The notes under the pieces: model-generated
What the model was told of the DNA's origin: nothing
The model's input: only the letters and a program-made list of their open reading frames with translations
Database searches by the model: none
NCBI RefSeq assembly: GCF_000234665.1
Contig: NC_018324.1
Location: 2,106,428 to 2,170,427, forward strand
Direction: 5' to 3'
DNA length: 64,000 bases
From: Leishmania mexicana MHOM/GT/2001/U1103
Taxonomy: Eukaryota; Euglenozoa; Kinetoplastea; Trypanosomatida; Trypanosomatidae
Made by a program: the position numbers and the translations under genes
Part shown: positions 38,300-48,247 of the stretch, in pieces
How the letters are laid out: each line of letters begins with the position of its first letter
Numbering within the stretch: the stretch's first letter is position 1

Positions 38300-40453
38300 T
38301 TACACCCTCTTGGCAAAGACTTCGCGCGCGCGCCGCTCCAGCTCTGCCTGCTTGCGCTTGCTCTGCTCTGCGGGGGTGAGGGACACCTCTTCGGCGCCAT
38401 CGTCCGTTGTCTTAGCATCGGGCACTGGGGCCTCGTACTGACTCGCGAGCCTTTGCAGGTTTCGCACGTGCTGCTTTTTCCGCTCCTGCGCGACCGGATC
38501 GTCGTCTTCCTCGTACATGAAGCAGAACACGAGGGTGCGTAGCCAGTCCGGCGTGTTTTCCCGCAGAGCCAGCTCGGTGGCCTTGGCGTGAAAGCGGCGG
38601 CGGAGCGGCTCCAGATGAGTCAGGAAGACATCCTCAAGGGCACAGAGGCGGCTCAAGGTGGGCAGACTACTGTCCATCTTCACCTCTTTGCGCACCATGT
38701 TCACGAATCGGTTCGTGCTGTACGGATTGTCTTCGAACCTCAGCAAAGTCAGAGCCGACGCCTCGCTCGGTTTCCTTGACCCCTTCCCTATCACCTCATC
38801 TGGGTCCGCGCCGTTGAAGAGCAGCTGCAGCTCCTCCTCTACTGCTGTCCGTCGGCTCGGTGACAGCTTCGACGTCAGCAGCCCCCACGTCTTTGCGTTT
38901 TCGATGTCCTCCTCGCGGAGTTGCTGTGCCTGATGCTCCACAAGCTTGCCAAGAACCTTTGCGGCCCCCGGTGCCAAGTCCATGGCGTGGTCGCCAAAGC
39001 CGCAGCACACAAAGCAGTTGAAGGAGCTGCCGTTGCGGTCGACGATAGGAACACCGTCAGGGGTGAAGGCTCGGACGTACTCGCGCACACGGACGACGTT
39101 GCTGCCGCACCCGGCCCCGGCTGACGTAGAAGACGAGCTGAGAGGGACCGACCAGCCGCACTTGACTCGCAAATACGACTCCAGTCGATGGAGCTGCCGC
39201 GACACCAGTGCGTGGGTTTTGGTTTTGAAGGTGCTGTCCAGGGAGAGCAGCCCTTGCAGCACAACGTCCTGCGGTGTTGGCAGCACCTTTGACTGCATCA
39301 TGGAGGCGACGGCCGATGACCTGCTGGGGGGCCCGCCGTCACGATTTTCGGAGAACATGAGGCTACTGGGCCACGTGTAGCCATAGAGACTGCAGTGACT
39401 GCTGAGTAGCGCCAGTGTGCCTGGGGCAGGTCGCGCAAGGAAGTCTGTCACACCATCGTGGCTGGACGGGGCATATACCTCCGGGGAAGACGAAGTCGCT
39501 GCGGCGGCTGTGGATCGGTGCGGCTTGCACTGAAAGAGAGACCAAATTGCATCTTTGAGGGCACCGCTCGGTTGCTGCACCACCGCCGAGAGCCCGCTGA
39601 GACCCAGCACCGGGAGGCGAGAGTTCGGTAGGGTCATGGTGCCCGTGCTAGCGCCCGCTGCAAGGACCACCACATCGTACCCTTCGCTGGCAAAAAGACG
39701 CTGCTCGGGGTGCAAAGGATCGGGCTTCGACACGCGAATGCTCCTGGTGGATTCGACGTCGTACTTCAGGTAGGTGACGGCGTCCTCGAGGCGCTCACCA
39801 AGGGCAAACTGTACGTCGTAGTCTCGCCTGCACACCTCTGCCAACGCTCGGGTCCAGCCAACGGGGTCGACCATCAGAGGCTCCCCGTGCGCTGTCACGG
39901 CGGCCTCTTTCCGCTCGTTGAGAACCGTTACCGGCCCCGCGAACACGTGCTGATGCAGGTGCGGGTACTTGCTCACGAGTTCGCACACGACCGAGTGACT
40001 GACACAAGATAGGTTGTTTGTGTAGGTCATCACCTCGGAGTCGGAGAAGCAGGACCGAAGCCGACCCCACATCCAGCGGTACACCACTGGGTTGAGCAGC
40101 GTGTTAAAGAGGTGTTCCCGGGCGATCAAATCCGGGCAGGCGGTAGGGAACAGCATGCCACGCAGCACTTCTGTGCGGAATGCCGTCCGAGCCAGTGACG
40201 GCTCGATCAGTCCGACGCCCACAAAAGGAAGGGAGAACCTGGTCTCGCCTCCCGCGATATCGCCGCGACGTTCAAAGACAGTCACCTTGAAACCTAGTTT
40301 GGCGAGCTCGTAGGCGACATGTACACCGGCCACACCAGCACCAACGACCGCGGCGCTTGGGGCAACCAGCGATAATCGCTCCGTCGGGTTTGAGGGAGGT
40401 GAGTCGCTGGCCGACGTAACCACCGGTGGCATCCGAGACCCGCGCTGTCCCAT
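38300..40453 (-). CDS. FAD-dependent oxidoreductase of the DAO family
   Basis: Predicted 717-residue flavoprotein. A Rossmann dinucleotide-binding motif V-V-G-A-G-V-A-G (residues 36-43) is followed by Glu61 at the end of the second strand, which should bind the FAD ribose. Later blocks fit the D-amino-acid oxidase/dehydrogenase fold: a V-V-L-A-A-G-A strand near 262-268 and a C-terminal F-T-P-D-G-V-P-I-V-D-R ... C-C-G-F-G-D-H-A-M-D-L-A-P-G-A-A block that closes the FAD site. Residues from about 510 to 717 are an extra helical, charged domain not found in DadA-type enzymes, ending in a Lys/Arg/Glu-rich helix. Substrate is unknown. The ATG at 40453 begins a short Ser/Pro-rich leader without a strong targeting signal. 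Confidence 0.85.
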   Translation of the reverse strand: MGQRGSRMPPVVTSASDSPPSNPTERLSLVAPSAAVVGAGVAGVHVAYELAKLGFKVTVFERRGDIAGGETRFSLPFVGVGLIEPSLARTAFRTEVLRGMLFPTACPDLIAREHLFNTLLNPVVYRWMWGRLRSCFSDSEVMTYTNNLSCVSHSVVCELVSKYPHLHQHVFAGPVTVLNERKEAAVTAHGEPLMVDPVGWTRALAEVCRRDYDVQFALGERLEDAVTYLKYDVESTRSIRVSKPDPLHPEQRLFASEGYDVVVLAAGASTGTMTLPNSRLPVLGLSGLSAVVQQPSGALKDAIWSLFQCKPHRSTAAAATSSSPEVYAPSSHDGVTDFLARPAPGTLALLSSHCSLYGYTWPSSLMFSENRDGGPPSRSSAVASMMQSKVLPTPQDVVLQGLLSLDSTFKTKTHALVSRQLHRLESYLRVKCGWSVPLSSSSTSAGAGCGSNVVRVREYVRAFTPDGVPIVDRNGSSFNCFVCCGFGDHAMDLAPGAAKVLGKLVEHQAQQLREEDIENAKTWGLLTSKLSPSRRTAVEEELQLLFNGADPDEVIGKGSRKPSEASALTLLRFEDNPYSTNRFVNMVRKEVKMDSSLPTLSRLCALEDVFLTHLEPLRRRFHAKATELALRENTPDWLRTLVFCFMYEEDDDPVAQERKKQHVRNLQRLASQYEAPVPDAKTTDDGAEEVSLTPAEQSKRKQAELERRAREVFAKRV

Positions 40454-41606
40454 GACGCTCCTCGCGACGGGGAGGGAAGAAGTGCAAAATACGGAAACCA
40501 GAATAAGGCGAGAGGGTCAGCCCGCACGGAGAGCCTGCGGTTCGTCGGAGCAACGTTGGCCAAGTCGGGACAAAGTTCAACAGGAAGCCACGATGAAGAG
40601 AGAAGGGAGCTCCGAGGACACGCACATCACCAGAAAGACATCAATGAAGGGCACTTCGCTGGCGTGAGCAACGCAGCGCTTTCTTTTTTTTCTCCACAGT
40701 CGCGGCTATGCAGCCACACAGGCCGCACAGGTGCAGATCAAGCGCCGCACAGAGGCTTCAAGAACCTGCGCAACGGAACCTTGCCAGCGGTGATGACTTT
40801 TTCTCCAAGAGCAGTGGGGAACTACCCTGCCCGGTGAGGATTGGGACCGTACAAGGCACGTGCGCAGAGGTGCGGCGGAAAAGGGGGAAAGGAAAGGGAA
40901 ACGCAGAGGAGACGCAGATCGCGACAAGGAGACGAGACGTGCATGGATGACACTACCTGAGCCTGGATGGGATTCGAGGGTTGCAGACAATGATGGTGAT
41001 CGGCCCGCCACCGCGCTCAACGAGCTTTACAGCTCTCTCACGTACACATACAGACACACATACACAAGAGATGCCATGACCGCGTCACGGTCTCCGTGGG
41101 TGTCACGTGACACACAACGCCAGAAAAAGGACTATGGACGCTCTATTTTAGCGACTGCGCCAACGCTTCTGCCCTCAACTTGTTTTTCTTATGCCCGTTG
41201 TTTGGATGGGTGCACACTGCGTACTTGAGGTGACCTCTTTCTTCTCCCTGCTCGCCTTCTCCCTGCGCTATGCTCACCCTCCAACGACGACAGGGTGTGA
41301 GGGAGGGGGGGGGTGCCGAGTGGCGCTGAACTCATGGACGGTGGCAACGAACGGACACCTTGAGCAATGACGATGTTTTCTGCGAGTGTGTTAGACGCGT
41401 GTTAATCGAAACAAACAAACAAACATGGAGGAACAACACGAGCAGAGCACAGCCACAGATGCGCACATGCAGTGCGTGCATGCCGCACCTTTGCGACGCA
41501 GACGCTGACAAACATGCAACATGGCTTTCAAGACCTTGTTGACGTTTGCCCCCACGGATCGCGTGCGGGCGCATATTTCGTGTGTTCCAGACCCCCCGAG
41601 CGTGCG
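40454..41606. other. Spacer between the oxidoreductase and helicase genes
   Basis: Holds the short third copy of the dispersed repeat (about 41262-41368), a CA run near 41040-41065 and a repeated AAAC tract at 41410-41424. No gene. Confidence 0.75.
41262..41368 (-). repeat. Dispersed repeat, copy 3 (internally shortened)
   Basis: On the minus strand, 41366 to 41303 match copy 1 from about 270 to 341, through the nine-C run, with a few substitutions. The sequence then continues directly (41302 to 41262) with a good match to the right flank of copy 1 at 498-541. The inner part of the element (about 160-170 bases) is absent, so this copy either lost it or represents the state before an insertion. 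Confidence 0.75.
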
Positions 41607-43703
41607 TTACGAGGCTGCTCTTAGAAAGTCTGGCGCGGCGTCCTGCAGCCACTCCTCCTGCACCACCGACACGTCCTTCATGTACCGCTTCGTGGTACGC
41701 ACGACGCTGTTAAAGATCACCAGCGCAGGTTTCCTGCGATGGGTAAAGAGGACGCTGGAGGGGTGGATGTGCACCGGCAGCTGCCCCACGATGGTCTGGT
41801 ATATGCCGAGTTTTGCGTTGTAAAAGGCTGCGTTCAGGAAGTAGCCGAAGCAGAGAGCACGACGGAGCAGTTCTGCATCAAGCAGCTTCCTCGTGCGCTC
41901 GGTTGCCCCGTTAGACGCCCCACCACCACCGTGCCGCAGCTCTTCGTAGCGCTCCAGCAGATCGTTGGTGTCATCACCGCTTTCGGCGCGGGGGCGCTTG
42001 TGCGGCAGAGTGGAGGAGTCACCACCATTGCCCACTCGGAGGTACCGCAGAGACGCGGGGATAATCTTGGCGAGTAGCTCGCTGTCGCTCTTCTCTTCCA
42101 AAATGCTCTGCAGCTGCGTAATGATGTCCTCGACCTTCAGCATCTGCCGGTGGCTCATGGCGTTGGATTCACACCATGCCTTGCGCTGGCCCCGCGGGGA
42201 GCGGCAGTACGCCTGGTAGATGCTGAGGAGCGTCGCGTGATCGCCAGCGGACTTGGCAAAGGCGGCACGGCAGCGGTCAGCAACCTCCTTGAACTCGCGC
42301 GAGGTGAGAAAGAGGTTGTCAGTGCTAGCCATGGCAATCACGATAACAGCCTCACGGGCGACGCCGAGGGCCTTGGCGGCCAAGAGAACCATCGCTGGCA
42401 TCGGCTCAATCGGAAAGTCCGTCAAGCGGTCGCCCAGGGCCGTGATGTGGCCCGCCTTGTCGAGGGCTTGTAACAGCATCAGCGTCTCCTCCGCCTTCGC
42501 CACGGCGCGCGGGCGAGGCATGTCCATGAACTCGAACGCGAGGATATTGTGGATGTGGAGGCTTTTCATTTGAAGCACAACGCTGAGCAGACTACTTCGG
42601 CGTATTTCTGGAATTGTGTTCTCGCTCAGGTTCTCAAACGCGTTCGCGGTGTAGAGGCGGTAGCACTTGCCGGCTGCCACGCGACCGGCGCGCCCCGTGC
42701 GCTGCGTGGCCTGCGCGCGGCTAATGTCCACCTCTGTCAGCATCTCCATCCCGGAATGGCTATTGTAGTACTTTGCCTTCACCACGCCGCTGTCCACGAC
42801 GTAGCGGATACCCTCCACCGTGATGGATGTCTCAGCGATGTTGGTGGCGAGGATCACCTTGCGCTGCTCGTTCATGTTTGGCTCAAAGACAAGCAGTTGC
42901 TGCTCGTACGGCATCGCAGCGTACAGGGTCAGAACTGAGAAGTCAGGCACGTCGTTGGGCAGCAGCTTCATGCGCTCCAGCAAGATGCGCTTCGCGTCCT
43001 CGACTTCTTCCTGACCCGTCAGGAAACACAGAACATCGCCGGCCGGCTCCGTCTGGTGGATCAGCAGGATGGTGCTAATGGCTGCCTCGACATAGTCCGC
43101 CTGCGGCTCCACCGTGTGCATGATGGTCACCGGAAACATACGGCCGTGCACGACGCCAATTGGGGCATCCCACCAAAACTTCGAAAAGTGCTCCGCGTTC
43201 AGCGTAGCGGACATGACCACAATCTTCAGCGAGTCGTCGCGCTGACGTGCGATCGACTTCAGCAGGCCAAAGAGCACGTCTCCGTGCAACGTGCGCTCAT
43301 GGGCCTCGTCGAGGATGATGCAGCCATACTTGGACAGCACAGGGTCAGCCTGAATCTCACGCAGCAGAATACCGTCCGTGAGAAATTTGATGCGTGTGGC
43401 GTTGGTGCATGTGTCATCGAAGCGAACAGCGTAGGCCACTTCGCCGCCGACGTTCCCGCCGCGTTGCCGGGCGACGTGCCGTGCGATGCTGACGGCCGCG
43501 ACACGGCGCGGCTGCGTGCACCCTACGATGCCAGCACCAGGACGCTTACTCAGGATATCGTCCCAAACGTACTGCGGAATCTGCGTCGTCTTGCCCGATC
43601 CGGTCTCGCCAACGACAATCACGGCTTGGTTCTTGCGAATCATGCGCACAATGGAGGCCCGTGCTTCGGTCACGGGGAGTTCTGGGCTGCTGCTCGCCAT
43701 CAT
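41607..43703 (-). CDS. DEAH-box RNA helicase, DHX35-like
   Basis: Predicted 698-residue helicase. Motif I G-E-T-G-S-G-K-T (32-39), motif Ia T-Q-P-R-R-V-A-A, DEAH box at 132-135, motif III S-A-T (165-167), and motif VI Q-R-T-G-R-A-G-R (335-342) are intact. The winged-helix, ratchet (HA2) and OB-fold regions follow. The C-terminal block Y-Q-T-I-V-G-Q-L-P-V-H-I-H-P-S-S-V-L-F reads as the OB-fold of this class. Length and motif spacing match DHX35, a spliceosome-associated relative of Prp2/Prp22/Prp43, with almost no N-terminal extension. The likely role is ATP-driven remodelling of RNA-protein complexes in the nucleus. The start is the first of two adjacent ATGs (43703/43700); the longer frame begins with a non-ATG codon. 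Confidence 0.92.
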   Translation of the reverse strand: MMASSSPELPVTEARASIVRMIRKNQAVIVVGETGSGKTTQIPQYVWDDILSKRPGAGIVGCTQPRRVAAVSIARHVARQRGGNVGGEVAYAVRFDDTCTNATRIKFLTDGILLREIQADPVLSKYGCIILDEAHERTLHGDVLFGLLKSIARQRDDSLKIVVMSATLNAEHFSKFWWDAPIGVVHGRMFPVTIMHTVEPQADYVEAAISTILLIHQTEPAGDVLCFLTGQEEVEDAKRILLERMKLLPNDVPDFSVLTLYAAMPYEQQLLVFEPNMNEQRKVILATNIAETSITVEGIRYVVDSGVVKAKYYNSHSGMEMLTEVDISRAQATQRTGRAGRVAAGKCYRLYTANAFENLSENTIPEIRRSSLLSVVLQMKSLHIHNILAFEFMDMPRPRAVAKAEETLMLLQALDKAGHITALGDRLTDFPIEPMPAMVLLAAKALGVAREAVIVIAMASTDNLFLTSREFKEVADRCRAAFAKSAGDHATLLSIYQAYCRSPRGQRKAWCESNAMSHRQMLKVEDIITQLQSILEEKSDSELLAKIIPASLRYLRVGNGGDSSTLPHKRPRAESGDDTNDLLERYEELRHGGGGASNGATERTRKLLDAELLRRALCFGYFLNAAFYNAKLGIYQTIVGQLPVHIHPSSVLFTHRRKPALVIFNSVVRTTKRYMKDVSVVQEEWLQDAAPDFLRAAS

Positions 43704-44501
43704 GTACTCGAGCTCAGGAAGAAGGGTGTGCTCTGCTCGTTGCCAAACAAACAAACAGACTGCACATAAACGCGAGCGTCGCCGGTGCGTTTTAGTGATG
43801 TTCTCCGTGACGAGGAAACAGGGTGATTGGGTTTGGTGGAGACAAGTGATGGCACGAGGACGCGAGAGAGCGACTCACAGGGAGTCCGACGCAAGCGATA
43901 CGGTGGCGCGCATGACAAGTCTACGAGGGCCGGCGGCTCAACAGAGCACTGCCGGATTCGTGGACTGTGGCCACCTACCGCAAGGGGGGACGGCGTTGGG
44001 GAAGGAGATGCAAAAAAAAAACCGATGATGCTGCCCAGCTATTTCATTTGCTTGTCTTTGCCTTCGTTGCCAGGAACATCATCCCTGGTTAGCGTACACG
44101 TTTAATTTGTAAGAAGCGACCGCGTCTCTGCGCCTCTCAACCCTCCCCTCCCCCAACCCCTCACCCCCGTGCACGCGTGCATACCTATGCAGAGAGAGAG
44201 CGGGAGGGCGAATGGGCCATGCACGGGTGCGAAAATGACAGGCAGACACACCGACGACGTTCGACGTAGACAACCAACCTGAAAATGGCGAGCCTTGCTC
44301 AGACTTCCGACCATCCGTGTGAGGGGGTCCGCGCGGACGTGAAACACGTGTGCGCCGGCACGCACTCAAACGTCCAGAGTACGACGGGCAACGCCGAGGT
44401 TCGCCGCAAGTGTATCCGCGTCATCGCCCCATACGTACACAAACCTCGCTTCCGGGGTGGCGTCTGTTTTTTTTGCTGCCCGACACGCCTCAGGTCAGAC
44501 C
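43704..44501. other. Spacer upstream of the helicase gene
   Basis: The AAAC-type repeat at 43745-43757 reads as a T-rich, pyrimidine-biased tract on the minus strand and probably belongs to the helicase acceptor region. A C-rich block lies at 44139-44168. No gene. Confidence 0.75.
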
Positions 44502-45218
44502 TCAACCGCAGAGCGAGGCCAAATCCCCGCCAAAGAGATACTCCTCCGGTACAGAGTTGAAGAGCTGCTGGAATTGGTAGGAGCTGAATATGTAAAAGGG
44601 GATATCGATGGGCTGCAGTCGTGTCCACTCCGCTCGCGCCGCGTCGCCAATGGGCGTCTTGGCGCGCAGCGCCGTCGATAGTAGCTGGTGGCTCGGGTAG
44701 GTCGCTTCCGCCCACATTTCCGCGACGGCGAGCCCAGTCATGATGGGCATCGTGCGGCCGCGGAGAAAGCGTGGTAGCTTGTCATGGAACATCTTAAAGA
44801 AGACGTACACGGGCGGTGCCACAACGCAGGCAGGGGCCAGAAACAGCTGGTACTGGATGAACCGATACGAGGCCCAGAACCTCTTCTCTTCCTTGGTCGC
44901 CGGCAGCTCGTCCGACATGCAGATGTGGCGGCAGTTGTCCATCAAGATCTTCACGTTGCGCACTTTCTCGCGCGTGTGACGCTCGCTAGGGATCGGAAAG
45001 AGGGGAACGCGGTACCGTAGCCCATCCGTGCCGGACCAACTTCGCGTATCTGGGTCGTACACGCCAGGGTCGCTGTCCTCGGGTGCCGCCGCCTGAAAAC
45101 TTGTCTGCGTTTGGCCAAGCACAACTTGAATGAAGTCCACCAAGAAGGCGGTTAAACCGCTGCACATGTCAAGAAGAGACGGCACATTGTTGCCGATGCC
45201 CGTGTTGTAGTGAGACAT
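44502..45218 (-). CDS. Hypothetical membrane protein
   Basis: Predicted 238-residue protein that I do not recognise. The ATG at 45218 is the first sensible start; the upstream frame begins with GTG and runs through leader-like sequence. A moderately hydrophobic N-terminal segment (about 18-35) and one stronger hydrophobic stretch (about 120-142, F-L-A-P-A-C-V-V-A-P-P-V-Y-V-F-F) suggest one or two membrane passes. A C-x-x-x-C pair lies at 96-100. The region between is polar with conserved-looking Trp and Tyr residues. It could be a mitochondrial outer-membrane or endomembrane protein, but nothing visible settles this. Confidence 0.8.
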   Translation of the reverse strand: MSHYNTGIGNNVPSLLDMCSGLTAFLVDFIQVVLGQTQTSFQAAAPEDSDPGVYDPDTRSWSGTDGLRYRVPLFPIPSERHTREKVRNVKILMDNCRHICMSDELPATKEEKRFWASYRFIQYQLFLAPACVVAPPVYVFFKMFHDKLPRFLRGRTMPIMTGLAVAEMWAEATYPSHQLLSTALRAKTPIGDAARAEWTRLQPIDIPFYIFSSYQFQQLFNSVPEEYLFGGDLASLCG

Positions 45219-45729
45219 GTGGGACACGGAGAGGGAACTAAACAGGAGCAACAACACCAAAAAGGAGGCGCAACCGTACCTCACTCTGTTCTCCGTACCG
45301 GCGTGAATAAGCGGAGGCCGTGCGCTGCCGGTGGTGGTGCAGGGAGCGTCGCCGGAGCAGATGTGACGAGAACAGAAGATGTGTTGACACCGGTATGATG
45401 AAAAGATTGCATTTGACCGTGAAGGGAACGGAAAGAGAAGGGGCACACGCTCGCGGTGCTCACCCCTTCGTCTTGAGGCGGTACTCTCGACGGGTCGCAG
45501 TTCTTTGCTGTGGTGGGCCTGCCTGTTGACTTGTTGAGCATGCTCCTTCGCAAGTCCCTCCCGTTTCGCCGCATTCGTGTACCTGCACAGAGGGGTGCAA
45601 GAGAGCAGGAGTGTTTGGTTGCTTTGCGGCAGTGGCAGTTATAGGTGCGGTAGTTCGGGGGATATAATTCAGAACAAGCAAACAGTTCGACTGTGACACG
45701 AGGCCCAACCAAGAAACGGCAGTCGCGGG
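45219..45729. other. Spacer between two hypothetical genes
   Basis: About 0.5 kb of mixed sequence with no strong repeat and no supported gene. Confidence 0.7.
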
Positions 45730-46698
45730 CTACTGATTCCATGACCGCGTTTCCGGGCGATGGGGGATGGCGAGCAAGTTGCGATGGATGTCGTCCTGCC
45801 GCATCGGTTTGTGAAAAATCTTTCGACTGCGAGGTCCGTAAAAGTATTCGAGGCGCTTCGTCGGCTCGAGTACCCACGGCTTGCCCTTGAAGCGATCTCG
45901 CAGCTCCCTCATCTGCTTCATTCGCAGGCCACTGTGAATCTCTGTGATGGACGGAGGCCTCAGCTGCGCCGTTGTCTCGAGAGGCCGCGCGGAGGCGCAC
46001 GCCCGATCCAGGCGCTGCGCCATCACCTCCGCAACGTGCGTCATTTCTTCTCTCTTATCCACACAGCGCATCTCGTCACATATCTCGGCAGCACGCAGCA
46101 CCATCGCCACGGCGTCGGGGTGTGAGTGCGAGCATCCCTGGGCAAACTGCGCGCAGCCCTCGACGTACTGCAGGAAGGTGTCCTGGTCTGGTTCTGGCAG
46201 TTCGTCAAAGACCTTTATCTGACCGGAGAGGCGCATCTCGCTGAAGCATTCGAGCGCCTTGAGCAGCATCTTGGCTTTGTCATATCCGCGATTGTTGTCC
46301 TTCACCTTCCACCGTTCCGTCATGAGCGCCACCAGCACGTTGAGCCGCTCCGCCGGTGGCAGGTCTTCGAGGCGGTTTGTGGACATGACATAAGCGTCGT
46401 TGTCGCTGTCGTCGCGCAAAACCGCAAAATTCTCCGTAGCCTCGCGCTCGTGGCCGACCTCGGAAACAAGCTCGTAGTTGTTGCCCGCCGTCAGCCACCA
46501 GTTACGCGCAAAGCGGTGGCAGTCCTTTACCAGACTCTTGTAGCGTGCGTGCGGGTACTGGTGCAAATTGCGGAGGCCGCGTCGTTGCACCATTAGGGAC
46601 GAGCAAGCGCAAGACATGAGCGTCGAAGAGGGAAGCGATGCGCATGCGTGCAGCTGCGCCGCGGCAAATGTGCACGCTCCTGATAGCGATCGCTGCAT
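45730..46698 (-). CDS. Hypothetical protein, probably mitochondrial
   Basis: Predicted 322-residue protein starting at an ATG (46698). The first 45 residues have Arg, Ser, Ala and Cys, no acidic residues, and an R-R-G-L-R-N-L-H block that looks like a presequence cleavage region. The body is hydrophilic and helical (for example E-R-L-N-V-L-V-A-L-M-T-E-R-W and D-A-V-A-M-V-L-R-A-A-E-I-C-D-E-M), with a basic C-terminal part (E-P-T-K-R-L-E-Y-F-Y-G-P-R-S-R-K). The overall look is that of a kinetoplastid-specific mitoribosomal or mitochondrial RNA-associated protein, which is inference only. Confidence 0.82.
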   Translation of the reverse strand: MQRSLSGACTFAAAQLHACASLPSSTLMSCACSSLMVQRRGLRNLHQYPHARYKSLVKDCHRFARNWWLTAGNNYELVSEVGHEREATENFAVLRDDSDNDAYVMSTNRLEDLPPAERLNVLVALMTERWKVKDNNRGYDKAKMLLKALECFSEMRLSGQIKVFDELPEPDQDTFLQYVEGCAQFAQGCSHSHPDAVAMVLRAAEICDEMRCVDKREEMTHVAEVMAQRLDRACASARPLETTAQLRPPSITEIHSGLRMKQMRELRDRFKGKPWVLEPTKRLEYFYGPRSRKIFHKPMRQDDIHRNLLAIPHRPETRSWNQ

Positions 46699-48247
46699 CG
46701 CTAAGAGGCTACTCCGCTACGTGGTGCGAGAAGAGGGTGAAACCCCGAAAAAAAAACACCTGCAACTCAGCTGAGGCAAGAAACAAAGCGCGAGGGAGAG
46801 GGGAGGGGAGGGGGTGTCGAAAGAGGGCAGCGTTCACGCTGACTGACACGTGCGCGTGGGCGGACGCTACACCGCGCGATCACCACCCAAAACGCTGTCA
46901 CACGCCCCCAGTCCAACAAGTGTGCTTTGCTACGCGTTTTTCAAGAATTCGCACAGCAGTGACCGGCACATCAGGGAAAGGATGAGGACAGCGTGGGAGT
47001 GATTAGGAAACACACACGTGGAAGCGCTGCTTCGCTTTCGAGTTTGGGTGTGACACAAGGTGCCTCTTCCTGTGGCGCCATGGTCTCTTGGGAACCGCAG
47101 TCGCACGCAGTCAAGACACACAAGACCCACGTGCACACAGCAATGTGTGCGATCACCCACGTTATCGGGCATTCAGCTATTTCTCAGCCTTTACGTTCGA
47201 GTGCGGATTCGAAGCAAGGAGTGGACGGGTGATATGCAGAAGAACACTGCGGATCGCCCATCCTGCGCAGTTGCTTGCTCTGAGCGGCAAGTTCCGTCGA
47301 TCAGTGAACTGGACAAGTCCGCCGCAGAAGCACAGCGATACGCCTCCAACCGTCGCTATCCACTATCGGGAGAGGGTAAACACACGGAGCCGCACCGTCT
47401 ATGTGCTTCACTAGAGATCTCTGTCCCCCTCCACTCACACACGCAGGAACGTCGCACACATCAACAAGGCGACCATAGAAGTCCGTGGCTATCCTTTTCG
47501 TTTTTTTCTTACACAACGTGCCCATCCCACCACGCACACGCCAGCAAAAAAAAAGTATACACGCCTCCGCAACCACAGTGCCACAGCCCTCTGGCCGCAA
47601 CATCTCCCGGTCGCCGAGAACGAATCGCGCCATGCGTCCAACAGCATCTGCCCACCCCTTCCTCGGCTACGTGCTGCGCGGTCGGCGTCGGAGGGCTCTG
47701 CTCGAGGGCGGTGGCGGTGGCGTCCGCCCTGCGGGGTTACAGGGGGTGGGGGCCGGGCGCGTGCCGGATGAGCTCCGAGGAACAAGTCAGCCAGCCTCCG
47801 GTGAGAGCCCTTCCGAGCCCCGGCGACCTGGCCGTGCGCCATGCTTCTCCCTCCACGTTCGGGTCTGGAGGACTCGAGGGCGCTGATTCGGGGCTCTCCC
47901 TCGCCATGCTCCCGGCACACGTGCCCTCCACATCGGCGCACCGGGTCGGGCGCAGGAGACGCCGCATGCTCTGCGCACACATGCGCCGCGACGGGTGTTA
48001 CGCTACCAGGGGTTGGCGGCAACAGGGGGCCAACTGACAAGCATGTGCCTGTGCACAGAGAACCGAGAGTGCGCTTACGTGTGGTATATCGCCGTCACGG
48101 TGGGTAGTCAGCTGGCTGTAACGGTGTGATGACCGCATGTCTCTACTGCACAGAACCAAAGCAGACCTGTCTGTCGACACCATGAATGATCACTGGGCCA
48201 TGACGCCATGCAGAAATGATTGACCACCATCAGCACACGCATGTGCG
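46699..48247. other. Spacer holding a SIDER-like element
   Basis: Presumed 3' untranslated region of the ASCC2-like gene. The part at about 47630-48030 is G/C-rich and resembles the degenerate retroposons found in Leishmania 3' untranslated regions (listed). The rest is mixed, with an A run at 47546-47554. No supported gene. A long plus-strand frame through the element is not accepted. Confidence 0.65.
47630..48030. mobile_element. SIDER2-like degenerate retroposon fragment
   Basis: About 400 bases of distinctive G/C-rich sequence unlike the surrounding simple-repeat spacer. It contains stretches such as CTCCACGTTCGGGTCTGGAG and GAGGGCGCTGATTCGGGGCT, followed by a GCGCACCGGGTCGGGCGCAG block. 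From memory of Leishmania SIDER2 elements, which are short non-coding remnants common in 3' untranslated regions and often linked to mRNA turnover, the order of these blocks fits. No coding capacity is expected. Assignment is by recollection of the family pattern, not by alignment. Confidence 0.5.
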
